Source of the DNA: Suillus spraguei
Taxonomy: Eukaryota; Basidiomycota; Agaricomycetes; Boletales; Suillaceae
Direction of reading: 5' to 3'
DNA: 64,000 nt
Assembly: GCA_016800925.1 (NCBI GenBank)
Contig: JABCPU010000319.1
Span: 1 to 64,000, forward strand
Under the pieces are notes generated by a model. That model was not told the DNA's origin and made no database searches. It saw only the letters and a program-made list of their open reading frames with translations. Below, piece after piece: positions 1-11,200 of this stretch. A program made the translations under genes and the position numbers. Each line of letters starts with the position of its first letter. Within the stretch, counting starts at the first letter, position 1.

Positions 1-1
1 T

Positions 2-2302
2 GTGAAAGTAGAAGGAGTATTAAAATGGCCTGTTCCAAAATGCGTAAAAGACATACAAGCATTCATGGGCTTTGCCAACTTCTATCAAAGATTCATATTG
101 GGGTTCTCAGACATAGCTAGACCAATGAATGATTTGCTAAGAAAAGATGTTCCATGGAATTGGACGGAGAAACAACAACATGCATTTGATGAATTGAAGA
201 AACGATTCACAGAAGCTCCGCTCCTAGTAATGCCAGATGTTGAGAAAAAGAAAAGAAAAGAAACCAATGCTTCTGATTATGCATCTGGTGCAGTACTTTC
301 TCAACAGATGGAAGATGGACTATGGCATCCTGTCGCTTATTATTCAAAGTCAATGAATGATGCAGAATGAAATTATGACATTCATGACAAAGAATTGTTA
401 GCAATCATTCGAGCATTAGAAGAGTGGAGGCACTATGTGCAGGGAGCACCTCACCCTGTGGAGATCTGGACCGATCATAAGAATCTCGAGTATTTCATGA
501 TGAGTCAAAAATTGACACAAAGGCAAGCCAGATGGAGTCTGTTCCTGGCGGAGTATGAGTTTACACTCCAAAATAAGCCTGGTGTAGTCAATGATAAGGC
601 TGATTGTCTGTCTCAGAGATCAGACCACAGAGGGGGGGTAGAAAACGACAATTCTGATCGCATTTTGCTTAAACCAGAATTTTTCAAAATCAATGCTGCT
701 ACAAGAGGCCAAGTTCTTATAGAAGGAGAAAAATCTCTTCTCAAAAAGATTAGACAATGTACAGAACGAGAGCCTGAAGTGATGAAAGCGCTAGAAACGC
801 TAAAAGCAGCACCGGTGCAATTGCATAGAGGAGTCGAAGAATGGAATGTTGAAGATGGATTGGTGTTATTCTGAGGATTGGTCTATGTTCCAAATGATAA
901 AGAAATCTGGCGAGAGATTCTAGAGTTATTCCATGACTCACCACCAGCTGGACATCCTGGATGTGCCAAAACCTTAGAATTGATTTCCAGAAATTATTGG
1001 TGGCCAATGATGACAAAGAGTGTTCATGACTATGTAGATGGTTGCGATCATTGCAGACAAACAAAGGGCTATCCTAGTAAACCGACAGGACCTTTACAGC
1101 CAAATGAAGTTCCAGAAGGACCTTGGCAAACAATTACATGTGACCTGATTGTGGACCTACTGAAGAGTGAAGGGTGTGATAGCATTTTTGTTGTCGTTGA
1201 TCTATTTACGAAACAAGCACACTTTATTCCCACCAATAAAGAAGTAGACTCGAAGGAAATTGCCGAGCTATTTTTAAAAAATGTATGGAAACATCATGGA
1301 ACACCAAAGAAAGTGATTTCAGATAGAGGAACACAGTTCATATCGAAATTTATGGGACAAATGTCAAAAAGATTAGGCACAAAATGGTCTGCTTCAACTG
1401 CCTATCATCCCCATGCAGATGGACAAACAGAATGCGTAAATCAAGAAGTTGAACAATATTTACGCCTGTTTACCTCTTATAGACAAAATGATTGGGTATC
1501 TTGGTTGCTGATTGCAGAATTCTCGCATAATAACGCAGTCACAGTCACCGGTCATAGCCCTTTCAAAGTTCTATATGGATATAATCCAGAATTCACAATA
1601 TCTCCTAATTCCAACTCCCGTATTCCCATTGCCGATGAAAGAGTGGATCAAATGAAAGAAGCAAGAGATGATGCGGAAAATACTTTGAAACTAGTCAATG
1701 AACAAATGAAACAGTTCTATGACAAAGGAGTAAAAGATGCACCACAGTATAAAAAGGGAGACAAAGTCTGGCTAGATGCAAAAAACATTAAACAATGTCG
1801 TCCAGGTCAAAAATTGTCAGATCGTTTTCTTGGGCCCTTTGAAATACTAGAGAAGATTGGCGAAGTGAACTATAAATTGAAATTACTGGCAAATTATCAG
1901 ATCCATCCGGTTTTCCACGTTCAATTACTCACTCCATACTATGCATCTCAAATGATCCCTCATTCTCAACCCACCCGACCACCTCCTGACATAGTTGATG
2001 ATCAGGAAGAATTTGTTGTAGAAGAAGTATTAGATAGCTGATTATTCCGAGGAAAGCTGCAATACCGAGTAAAATGGGAAGGATATCCGATAGAAGAATC
2101 GACATGGGAACCAGAAGAAAACATAAAGAATTCCCCGATTCTTATAGTGGAGTTTTATAAAAAGAATCCCATGATGGCTAAAACCAAAAGAATTCAAAGT
2201 TCTATACTTAATTCAGAAGATTTCAAGAAATGGAGAACACGTAACATCAGACCTTCATACATTCGCGATGACGCTCATCCTAGTGAGGGGGTAATGTCAT
2301 GA
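2..2302 (+). pseudogene. Gypsy element A, pol 3' part (RT tail, RNase H, integrase, chromodomain), broken
   Basis: The 5' part lies outside the window. One frame runs from base 2 to 2302. It shows the RT thumb region, RNase H (ASDYASGAVL, KELLAIIRALEEW, WTDHKNLEYF), the integrase H-H-C-C finger (HDSPPAGHPG to CDHC), integrase D, D, E motifs (TCDLIVDL, ISDRGTQF, DGQTECVNQEVE) and a C-terminal chromodomain (YRVKWEGYPIEESTWEPEEN, about 2060-2120). The frame is intact except for three TGA stops at 368-370, 872-874 and 2039-2041, each where related elements have Arg. The first RNase H Asp reads Asn (TNASDYA, where TDASDYA is expected). This is a chromovirus-type Ty3/gypsy pol. It cannot be expressed as one protein in its present state. 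The final stop lies just inside the 3' LTR. Confidence 0.93.
2280..2294 (+). promoter_or_regulatory. Polypurine tract of element A
   Basis: A purine-rich run (AGTGAGGGGGTAA) sits directly before the TG start of the 3' LTR. This is where plus-strand DNA synthesis would be primed. Confidence 0.7.
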
Positions 2303-2770
2303 ATTCCAAATACAAATCATTACTCTTTTCTCAATTTCCCTAAAGCATCTAAACCCAGCGCTAAGACAAACCCAAATCCTATCGAAATCCCTATATCCGC
2401 TTCTATAACCGAACTTCCTGATGAAGATGAAGAGATCTTTTATGATGCTATCGGATAAGATAAGATAAGATAGTATCACATGATCTTAGAACCTTCTAGA
2501 ATATGATGTCATAACAATGTCACAACTATCACATCGTATGATTCTCGTTTCTATTTTATGATTGGCTAGTAGTTTCAATCTCAGTTTACATCTCAGTTTC
2601 AATATGTGTATATAGTTAGCTAGTTTCGCTGTAGTAGTTCTTTAGTTCAAACCTCTTGTATCTACATAGTAGCAATCCAAGACGTCCTTGCTCCTCTCTC
2701 TTTCCTGGTGATAACCTTAGTTTGAGTCCTAGTCTCTGCCCTTGCGTTAATTCGTTTGTGGGTTGTGACA
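2295..2770 (+). repeat. 3' LTR of element A
   Basis: This 476-bp segment begins TGTCATGA and ends GTGACA, with short inverted termini. It follows a polypurine tract. A TATA-like GTATATAG lies near 2607. The flank to the right (ATAGT...) is hAT transposase coding sequence on the other strand, so element A inserted into that gene. The matching left flank is outside the window, so the TSD cannot be checked. Confidence 0.85.
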
Positions 2771-4240
2771 ATAGTGGTCGAATGGATGATTTTGTATGTG
2801 AGCTTTCGCAACTGGGATGTGGATTAGGATCAATGGTGAATTTTATTGGTTAGATTGGACTTACTTTGGCACATGCTAATTTGACCAGTCAAATGTCTTT
2901 GTCTAGTATTACTCGTTCTTCAACATCCAACAGCTCAACCTTGTCAATAAACCCATCATCATTATCTACCTCACACCCAATATTCTTGATTTTTCCATCT
3001 TCCTCCATATTGGCACTCAAGTCTTGAAGCTTGTGGTCAATGTCCTGTTTCTTCATATCAAACTCTCAGATCAGGGATTTTGCCACAAGATTTATAGTGT
3101 GAAGGAAACACCTTGTGTGAGTCGCTTGTTACGAACTGGGGTGGCATCACCAGTGACAGTGAAAAGACACAGACAGTCTGCTGGGAAGTTCTACAATGCT
3201 CAAAAGAGAGCAAGGTGAAAGTACGAGGAACTAGTTCCAAGTATAATCAACGGTTCGGCCTCAGAGACAAGTCTCAGAGGTTCTATGAGAATAGAGACTA
3301 AAGCTAAGGAGTGCTTAGACTCAGAGACAATTCAAGACAACTAAAGGTTGGGGGACTTTAGTGAAGGAGATTCCAGGTAAAACCCAGTAAAATTAAAGTA
3401 ACAAATTTACTACAAGTACACTGCTTATATAGCTACATATGTGTGCACAGACCAGGGAACTGTGGGAATATAACTGCGTATCCTAATAAGGAAGGCATGT
3501 ATAGTACAAGCATGTTGAAATGCATGGGTCAGAGATAAGAGCACGTGTTTAGCATATGCATATGCTAAACTGGCTGGGTCCAAGAACTGAGTCATGGGGA
3601 GTCAAGACATCACATGATATGACATATACATGACATAGGAGTCGAGTCATGCAGTCACATGATGCTTGATGGAAGTGGAAGTGTCCAAGTGGCAAGCTCT
3701 GTATCATGTGATACACAGAAGTAGAAGGGAAAATGAATAGGGGCACATACGACTGTAACATTGCTGTTCCACTGAATTCAGGTACCTTACTACTAAGTGC
3801 ATGGATCATTGTGTCATTGTTGGACACATTATCACAAGTCACACTCAGGATCTGTACATGATACGTTTAGCTGCAGGTATGTTTTTTTTGGTTTAAAACA
3901 TCACCTTTTCTGATATGTCAAATTCTTCTAGCATTTTTGAAAATGTCTCTGCAAGCTGTTGGCTGGTGTGGGACTGTTGTCTCATTAGTTCATGTGTGTG
4001 CTCAATCAGTAAGTTTTGTTTTACCTTCCCGACTTCAACCACATCTAACAGAATACTTAGTGGCTCCCCTTTGTCATTGTCACAATAACCATTATGAAGT
4101 AGATGGGCATATTCTGCTAGTAGACACTCTGCTTTTTCTAGTTTCTTTGCGTTTCCGAGTTTTTTTGTGAGTCTGTCATTGTCACAATGACTGTTATGAA
4201 GTAGATGAGCAAGTTGAGCATTGGAAGGATTATTTACAAA
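2771..4240 (-). pseudogene. hAT-family transposase relic, spliced, broken by LTR insertions
   Basis: Read on the minus strand, exon 1 (about 4240-3905) ends SHTSQQLAETF...EEFDISEK. A 53-nt GT-AG intron (3904-3852) follows. Exon 2 carries ILSVTCDNVSNNDTMIHAL and VPEFSG, the classic hAT RNase H-fold signature. A solo LTR (3127-3760) sits in this exon. If the LTR and one TSD copy are left out, the frame continues into THTRCFLHTINLVAKSLI, also typical of hAT. A second 53-nt intron (2864-2812) leads to LRKLTYKIIHSTTI, where element A cut the gene. TGA stops at 3066-3068 and 2889-2891 sit at expected Arg codons. Exon 1 carries an unusual extra stretch with a twice-used LLHN..CDND motif (about 130 bp apart). 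N- and C-terminal parts are absent. Confidence 0.85.
3127..3760 (-). repeat. Solo LTR1 (long variant) in hAT exon
   Basis: This 634-bp segment runs TGTTACGAAC to ACTGTAACA on the plus strand, so the element sense is minus. Flanks are TCGCT (3122-3126) and TTGCT (3761-3765), a 5-bp TSD with one CpG transition. It belongs to the same family as the LTRs of B and C, but to a longer subfamily shared with 54013-54642. No internal element sequence remains, so it is a solo LTR left by LTR-LTR recombination. Confidence 0.9.
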
Positions 4241-4252
4241 GTATTAAATAAA

Positions 4253-4308
4253 TCAAATGTTCTGGGCGATGTAATCTGCCCACATTGCAGCTGCTATCTC
4301 ATCACGGC
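4253..4308 (-). pseudogene. PIF/Harbinger transposase relic, C-terminal tail
   Basis: On the minus strand this encodes RDEIAAAMWADYIAQNI followed by a stop at 4253-4255. It joins in frame to the transposase piece at 25117-25480 once the LTR5 insertion and one TSD copy are taken away. The two pieces are now about 20.8 kb apart. Confidence 0.75.
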
Positions 4309-5081
4309 TGTCATATCCCAGACTTCACACTCACTTCCACTATGATCTCTGACCCCAATCTCCATACCTCCAGACCTCTGCAGTCAACCTGTTATCCATA
4401 ACCTTATCCCAGTCCACTCCCTATGTCTGGACTTACCCTCCTCTGGCATTCTGGACATTGTTAGCAACCTAGCCAGGCGCTAATGAACTTGAGTGGTGTC
4501 TGCAACGGGCACTCTATCAAGAGTGGTGGCCTGTGTGTATCGGTCTCCTAGCACGGAGTGCGCTAGTTGCATTGGTCAGAGGTGGGCGCTACACACTGTC
4601 TCACAACCTACGTCACAGAGATGAGGTTCTTGATGATGATCAAAGATGTAGAAGCAATGAGCTTCTACGAAGTTCGAATAGTGACAATAAGCTTATGAAA
4701 AGCTTATCGAAGAAAGTTCAGGGTCGAAGATCAAGTAGATTCAAGTTGAAGAAGTACAAAGGCTATCTGTGCATATTTATACATAAGATTGAAGCGGAGC
4801 ACGAATATGTAAGTATCGCTAGATTAAGTATGAAGTCAGATAGCCAATAGGAAGACGCATGCTCATAGATGAGTCAGAGGCATATGAACCAATGAATGCA
4901 TGCATGTGCGAAAAGGAGTCATAGGTGTGGAGCCGAAGATATAAAAGGTACGAGCCAATGAGGCGATGCATGAGTCATAGGTAAATGCAAGGGAAAAGAT
5001 AAAAGGAAATATGACACCAGACGTAGTCCTTGAGCCAACGAGTTGTTTGTGTGAACCAGGGGGCAGCGCGTGTTGAAGCGC

Positions 5082-6035
5082 TGTAAAGATACAACCTAGC
5101 TTGGGCTGTAGATAAACCACTGCCTAAACTAGTATGTTAGTCTTGCGCTCCATCTAGTCTGCTCCACTTGTAAGAACAAGAGTGTTTGACCCTAAAGGGG
5201 GATGCCTATTTAGTATGGTCAAGTTCGAGTCTAACTTATTTGCGAAACAAGCGTCGAAGTCAGCAGTAAGTTGCCATGGTCAGTGATGATACCGCCGGAA
5301 CTAGCATCGTGCGTAGCAGTGCTACCATTGTCGAGATAAAGTCAGTAACAGTTGCGTCTAGCGAGTGATGTCGAGTGGTGGTCTCAGCAGTAGCGGTAAG
5401 GTTGCGAGCGGTGCAAAGAAACAGTAAAGAAGTCCGTGGTACTTTCAGCGGTAAAGTAGCGGAGCATGAGAAGTTCAGTCAAAGTAACAATCAAAAGTCC
5501 AGCAGTAACGGAGAACGAGCGTGATGTATTAACAAGCAATAAGGAAACTGTAAAGACTATGTCCACTACTGGGTAGATCCAGAGCTAGACAATAATCCTG
5601 ACCTATAGTATGTGCAATGGGGTAAAATCAGGTACTGTATCGTGTGGGGTACGCAGTGCTTATATCCTAATTCATATGTACTCAGAATACTCTAGGCGAG
5701 ATCAGTAGCGCTGGAGTGTAGTAACTGCCGTAAGTATACATAGCGTGAGGTGCTGTGGCACGAGGCAACATGTAATAAGGCTTGCCGTGGAATCAGTGAT
5801 AACAAACAGGAAACAAACTATGCACCAAATGGAGCTATGTGGACATGGCAAGGACATGGAAGGACATCGGTTCATGGAATGAGGTGCGGCAGTCGGTACA
5901 GTGTGCGGTAAGCGTGGGATGCCGCTGGTACTGCTAAATGGGGTAAGACGGTCATGGACAAGTGTTATCTCCTGTAGATGTGAGACAAGTGTCAAAATAT
6001 GGGGTTTTAAGCCCAGCACCAATATGTTCGTTACA
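5082..6035 (-). repeat. Solo LTR4a
   Basis: This 954-bp segment runs TGTAAAGATACAACC to GTTCGTTACA on the plus strand. Flanks are GCGC on both sides (5078-5081 and 6036-6039), a 4-bp TSD. The reverse-oriented relative at 39071-39957 has a 4-bp TSD as well. It is inserted in LTR3a. Reading frames seen inside it have no recognisable product. Confidence 0.85.
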
Positions 6036-6171
6036 GCGCAGAAGAAGGTGTCGAATGCGACAAAGGTGTTTGAGACCCAAGAAGCACAAGGAGCGCGAAG
6101 AGTGCGCATGAGCACGGAGAGTACCGGAAGAGTGCACGTTTAGTGACGATGGAGGAGGCAAGCATAGGCAA

Positions 6172-6647
6172 TGTTACAAACTGGGGTGGCGTCACCAGTG
6201 ACAGTGAAAAGACACAGGCGGTCTGCTGGGAGCTTCTTACAATGTCCAGAAGAGGACAAGGTGAAAGTATAAGGAACGCGTTCCGAGTACAATCAAGGTT
6301 CTGGCCTCAAGGATAAGTCCAAGAGGTTCTACAAGAATAGAGACTAAGGCTAAGGAGTGCTTAGACTTGGAGACGATTCAAGACGACTTAGGTTGGAGAC
6401 CTAAGCGAAGGATGTTCCAGGTAAAACCCAGTAAGATTAAAGTAAAGAATCTACTACAAGTACAACGTGCTTAAATAGACCAATATGTGCGCACGGACCA
6501 AAAGAGGCGTGGGAAAGTAGGTGCATATCCAAATAAGGAAGGCAACTATAGTACAGATGCATTGAGCATATGAGTCAGAGTCATGTGACATGATATATAA
6601 GTAAGGAAACAAAGAGAGAATGAATATGGGCATGTACAACTGTAACA
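6172..6647 (-). repeat. 3' LTR of element B (LTR1 family)
   Basis: This 476-bp segment runs TGTTACAAACTGG to ACTGTAACA on the plus strand. It contains AAGATTAAAGT, which in element sense is the predicted transcript 5' end complementary to the primer-binding site. It differs from the split 5' LTR by roughly ten substitutions, several at CpG sites. Confidence 0.93.
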
Positions 6648-6662
6648 TTACCCCCTTTTTAC
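6648..6662 (-). promoter_or_regulatory. Polypurine tract of element B
   Basis: In element sense AAAAAGGGGGTAA directly precedes the 3' LTR, as expected for plus-strand priming. Element C has the matching AAAGGGGTAA. Confidence 0.8.
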
Positions 6663-6784
6663 ATGTAAAGTCACCGACTTTACTCATCCTGGTTCGCATA
6701 GTAAACAGGGTCATCACTATACTCATAGTCTTCATCAGCAAATGATCCACTCCTCATATACGCGGCTTCTTCAACACCTGCGCG

Positions 6785-8230
6785 TCATATAGAGTCCCTC
6801 CTTTTCTCTGCTTGAAGTCGTTCATTGTCAAGCTGTTGTTCCCAAGAACGAAGTGCATCGTAGAATCCATCATCCTTCCAAGTTAACATAAAGGGAGGAG
6901 TTCCAACTCGTCGAGGACAATAAATGGATAGATGAGTAGGCGACCAGTATCTGCAAACTTTGCACTGGTATTCCGCACAGTTCTTTTGACGATGCCCAAG
7001 TAATCCACAGACGTGACATTTCATGTTTTCATCTGGATTGGAGATGGATTTGCGTAATGGTGATGGTGAAATGATGGGTTTAGGACTAGTGGATCTGGTG
7101 CGCTTCTTCCCCTTATTCCATCTCATGCGTTTCAAGGCAAGAGTGTTATTGCGTCTAAGCTGCGCTTGTTGATCAGGGGAAAGAGCATATGCTGATGCTG
7201 GGAGATCAGGAGTAGTCCCTCGTTCGGCAACCACAAGAAGTTTGTTAAGAGAAGAAGGGGAAGTTATGCCGAAGTCTTTTACTAGGACTGGCAAGACAGG
7301 ATCCATTGGACCAAATGACGATGGGATGGACATGGGAGGGTGAATGTGAAGATCGTAAAGTCGAGGGCCGAGTGCTATTAATTCAGCAACAGGAATTCCT
7401 AACCTTTTTGCAGCTTCACATTGTTTTCCTGTACAAGGTTCATATAGCCAAGCAGGATGATCATGGGAGACTATATCCTGGGACGATAAAGTTGATTGTT
7501 CAATGGGAGATGGGGTTCGTGGAGATGCGAGTTCGGCTTGTGTTTGTTGCAGATCAGTGATGGCTTCTTCAACTAAGTTTCTGGCCGCTCTGGTTTCAGC
7601 AACTGATTGCTGGATGGTTTCGACAACCGTGTTGGTGAGCTGTCCGATCTCTTGGACAGCAGTGCATAAGCCAGCAAGGGCATCAACACTAGAATACATG
7701 CGCGAAGAAGAGGGTGCTGGAATAGGAAGTGGCATATCTTCCTGCGGAGAGGGATGTTGAGCAACACCTGCCTGATGTTCGGCCATGATGTGAATAGCTT
7801 CTTCAACATTGCTCTTCAAAGAATTGGGAAGCAGCAACATAGCATAAGAACGAATGTGTTTTTGAAGATGAAGGAGACGATGGCGGTAGGTGATTTCTGT
7901 GGTTTCGTTGGCAGTGGCTTCAACGAGGGCTGCAGTGCGTATGATGTTGACGAGGAGTAGGGCGGGGAAGGCGCCTCTTTCAGTGAGGATTCTTTCGATT
8001 TCGAGCGCGTGTCCTTCGCATAGAAGGGCGGCTTCAATGTAGGAGGTGTTGTCGATTTCAGTGGTAAGGGTTCCGTAGTTTTCTGCATCGGAGTCGGAGT
8101 CATTGTTAGCAATGGTGACGGGGGTGATGTAAGCAGTGGGGAAAGACATTTGGAACGGTAGTTGATCAAGTGCTGGTGCTAGTTGATTGACTGAAGGTGA
8201 ATCAGAGGGCATGTTGCTTCTTATAAGCAT
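6785..8230 (-). CDS. ORF3 of element B: extra protein with two zinc knuckles
   Basis: This is an intact ORF lying between the end of pol and the polypurine tract. The open frame is 481 codons; the likely start is the Met of MSFPTAYITPV (8149), about 454 aa. The frame overlaps the pol end by 29 nt. The N-terminal half is predicted helical (EIDNTSYIEAALLCEGHALE), followed by a Pro/Ser-rich linker and a basic stretch (KGKKRTRS). The C-terminus has CHVCGLLGHRQKNC (CX2CX4HX4C) and a second knuckle-like CKVCRYWSPTHLSIYC (CX2CX6HX4C), then a conserved LTWKDDGFYDALRSWEQQL. No enzyme motif is visible. A nucleic-acid-binding, Gag-like or envelope-position accessory role is inference. The copy in C is frameshifted twice. 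Being intact while pol is broken is notable. Confidence 0.85.
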   Translation of the reverse strand: MLIRSNMPSDSPSVNQLAPALDQLPFQMSFPTAYITPVTIANNDSDSDAENYGTLTTEIDNTSYIEAALLCEGHALEIERILTERGAFPALLLVNIIRTAALVEATANETTEITYRHRLLHLQKHIRSYAMLLLPNSLKSNVEEAIHIMAEHQAGVAQHPSPQEDMPLPIPAPSSSRMYSSVDALAGLCTAVQEIGQLTNTVVETIQQSVAETRAARNLVEEAITDLQQTQAELASPRTPSPIEQSTLSSQDIVSHDHPAWLYEPCTGKQCEAAKRLGIPVAELIALGPRLYDLHIHPPMSIPSSFGPMDPVLPVLVKDFGITSPSSLNKLLVVAERGTTPDLPASAYALSPDQQAQLRRNNTLALKRMRWNKGKKRTRSTSPKPIISPSPLRKSISNPDENMKCHVCGLLGHRQKNCAEYQCKVCRYWSPTHLSIYCPRRVGTPPFMLTWKDDGFYDALRSWEQQLDNERLQAEKRRDSI

Positions 8231-11200
8231 TCAAGATTCGAGCGGAGTTCTTCAAGTTCTTTTCTGGGAGCCATTCGTTATCTCCCGATGAATATCCTTT
8301 CCAGGAAACGAGATAGCATTGGCGAGTGCCAGTTCCTTTGTGAGAAAGAATTGCTTCTATTTCATATTCTTCTTCTTCTTCAATGATGTCAGGTGGTGGT
8401 TCGGGGAAGTTCGGACTGTGAACGTCCGTTTCGCTATAGGATGATAAGACAGAAGCGTGGAACGTAGGATGGATTTTCCACTGTGAAGGGAGTTTGAGCG
8501 TGAACGTGATGGGCGATAAGACATCGATGATAGGGAAAGGTCCGTATCGCTTTGGCGCAAGTTTCCTTGATGGAAGTTTGAGTCTAAGATTAGCGGCAGA
8601 TAGCCAAACCTTATCTCTGATCTTCCATGGAATGTACTTATCTCCTCGGGATCGTTCAGCCATTGTTTGCATTGCAATGTTATGACAGGCAATTGCTTCT
8701 TCTCTTATCTTCTGCAGGGATCGTACTCGATCTTCTGCTGCTGGGACGGATGAATCAGGGATAAGGTGAGGGATAGCGCGTGGTTCGTATCCCATCATCA
8801 CATAGAAGGGGGATGCATTCCTTGCATCATGTTTTCGGTGGTTGTGGATGAATTCAGCGATTGGTAGATGTTCTACCCAATCTTCGGGATTGTTGCGGCA
8901 ATAGATGCGTAGGTATGTTTCAAGTTCTTGATTTAGCCTTTCAGTTTGACCATTGGTCTGAGGGTGATAAGCTGTAGATGGAGCAATGATGTAATCGAGA
9001 AGTCGGGCAAGCTCTTTAGAAAAGCGCGATAGGAACTGTGGACCTTGATCCGAGATGATTTTGTCATGGAGTCCAAATCGACGGTAAACGTGTTTTAAAA
9101 ATAGCTTAGCAATCCCTTCGGAAGTGACGGTTTTTAGACAAGGGATAATAATTACCCCCTTTGTAAGGCCATGGTCTACCACGACCATGATACTGTCAAA
9201 GCCTCCAGAGACAGGGAGGTCAGTGATAAGATCAACAGAGACCTGAGAAAAGGGTCGAGTCGCAGAGGAAGGGATTGGGGCTAGTGGAGGTCGAACAGGG
9301 TGAGTATCGGCTTTCATTTGCTGACAAAGGGTGCAACCCTCAACGTATCTCTGAATATAAGAGCCCATAGTGGGCCACCAAGCTTCTCGTTTGACGAGTT
9401 CTTCAGTTTTGAACCTGCCAGGATGTCCCGCGGTAGGATGATCATGATATCTTTTCAGGATATTGGAATGATGTGCTGGTGGAATATAGGCACGATTCTT
9501 AAAGTAGAGGACGTTCTCCTCAATCTTCCAGTCAGAGAGTGCTGATTTCATAGGAGGAAGGCACACGCCATCAAGGGCATCAGATGCTGTTTTAAAGACA
9601 GGGTCGTCGAGGGGGTCAGAGGATGACAATACATCCTGCAGGTCGGTGTCAATAAGACGAACGAATAGAGCGTCAGGGAGAAGGGTCTGGTCCTCGTTAT
9701 CGTCTTTGCTGGAGTCGTAGTCGGGCCGGCAAGATAGTGCATCAGGTACTGCCAATTTGGTACCTGCAATGTGATGCAGTTCAATGTCATAAATAGACAA
9801 AATCAATTGCCAACGTGCTTGGCGACGGGTAAGCTTCTGTGCACTTCTAAAGTACAGAAGGTTTTTGTGGTCGGTGAATACCAGGACAGGGTGTGGGTTT
9901 CCTTCAAGATAATGACGCCATTCATTCAATGCCCGGATTATGGCAAGGAGTTCCCGATCGAAGATCTGATAATTGCGTTCTGCAGGGTTCAAAGATTGTG
10001 AGAGATATGCACATGGGTGATAAACACTATTCTCATCAGTCTGCAAGAGAACCCCGCCAGTTGCTACAAGCGAAGTGTCGGTAGCAATAGCAAATTGTTG
10101 GGAAGGATCAGGATTACGGAGTACCGGTTGGGATGTGAAGCGTTGTTTCAGTTCTTCGAAGGTGTCCATACATTCAGTTGACCAATCAAAGGCCTTATCT
10201 TTCTTTGTTAATTCGATAAGAGGTCGAGAGATGTCAGAATAGTGGGAAATGAACGTGCAATAAAAGTTGCAAAAGCCAAGGAATGACCGAACATCTTTTA
10301 CAGATTTCGGAGTTGGCCATTCGGCAATTCCTTTGGTCTTGGCGGTGTCCATAGCAACTTGTCCGGGCCGAATTATCATTCCAAGGTCTTCCACTTCTTC
10401 TGCATTGAAGGTGCATTTTTCTGGTTTCAAGAACAGGTGTTCCTTTCGTATCTTCATCAAAACCCATCTTGTCCATTCATGATGTTCTGCCATAGTTGTA
10501 GAGAAAATCAGGATATCGTCCATGTAGATAACCATCCATCCTTCATTGATTTCCTGCTGGAAGGTACGATTCATGTATGCTTGGAAAGTTGCCAGTGAGT
10601 TGCAAAGGCCAAAGAACATGATGTTTGGTTCAAAGAGGCCAAATTCCGTAGTGAAAGCAGCTTTCTGTTAAGACTGTACTCAAGGGTAGAGAGATCTGAA
10701 GGGCTTTTGGCCTCAGTTCGTACACTGTGCCCCTTTCTCGAGTAATGCCCCTTATTTCAGGGAGGAGTTATTCATCCGAAGACCCGGAAGGGGTTGCGTG
10801 ACGGATCTGGGTGTCCGAAGGTGTCGGATATGATACGTCCGAAGGTAATTCGGAACATAAGGAGAGGACAGAGATTAAGGCTAGTTTCGGAACGAGTTCC
10901 TAACTAGAAACTAACGGAGATGGACTATCCGAAGATAGAGTCGGAGGTATAGACTATAGGAATCAATCCCAAGTCTCGGAAGGTGACTTAAAGTGGAGAG
11001 TGGCTTAAGTCCGGAGGAGGCAGAATGAGTAGAATCTAAGATGATATTCGAACTAAGGTTCTATGGAGATCTACAAGTGGTTTATATACTGTAAGTATCT
11101 AAGACGGATAATCAGCAAGTCCGGGACCAAGGGCTATGTACGAAGTGTAGCGGAAGTCTATTAGTTAATGCACAGCGGATCAGTAAGCAAGAATCGGAAA

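Noticed and set aside
5702..6161. Overlapping ORFs of 69-137 codons
   Set aside because: All inside LTR4a and LTR3a; other copies of these LTRs do not keep them open.
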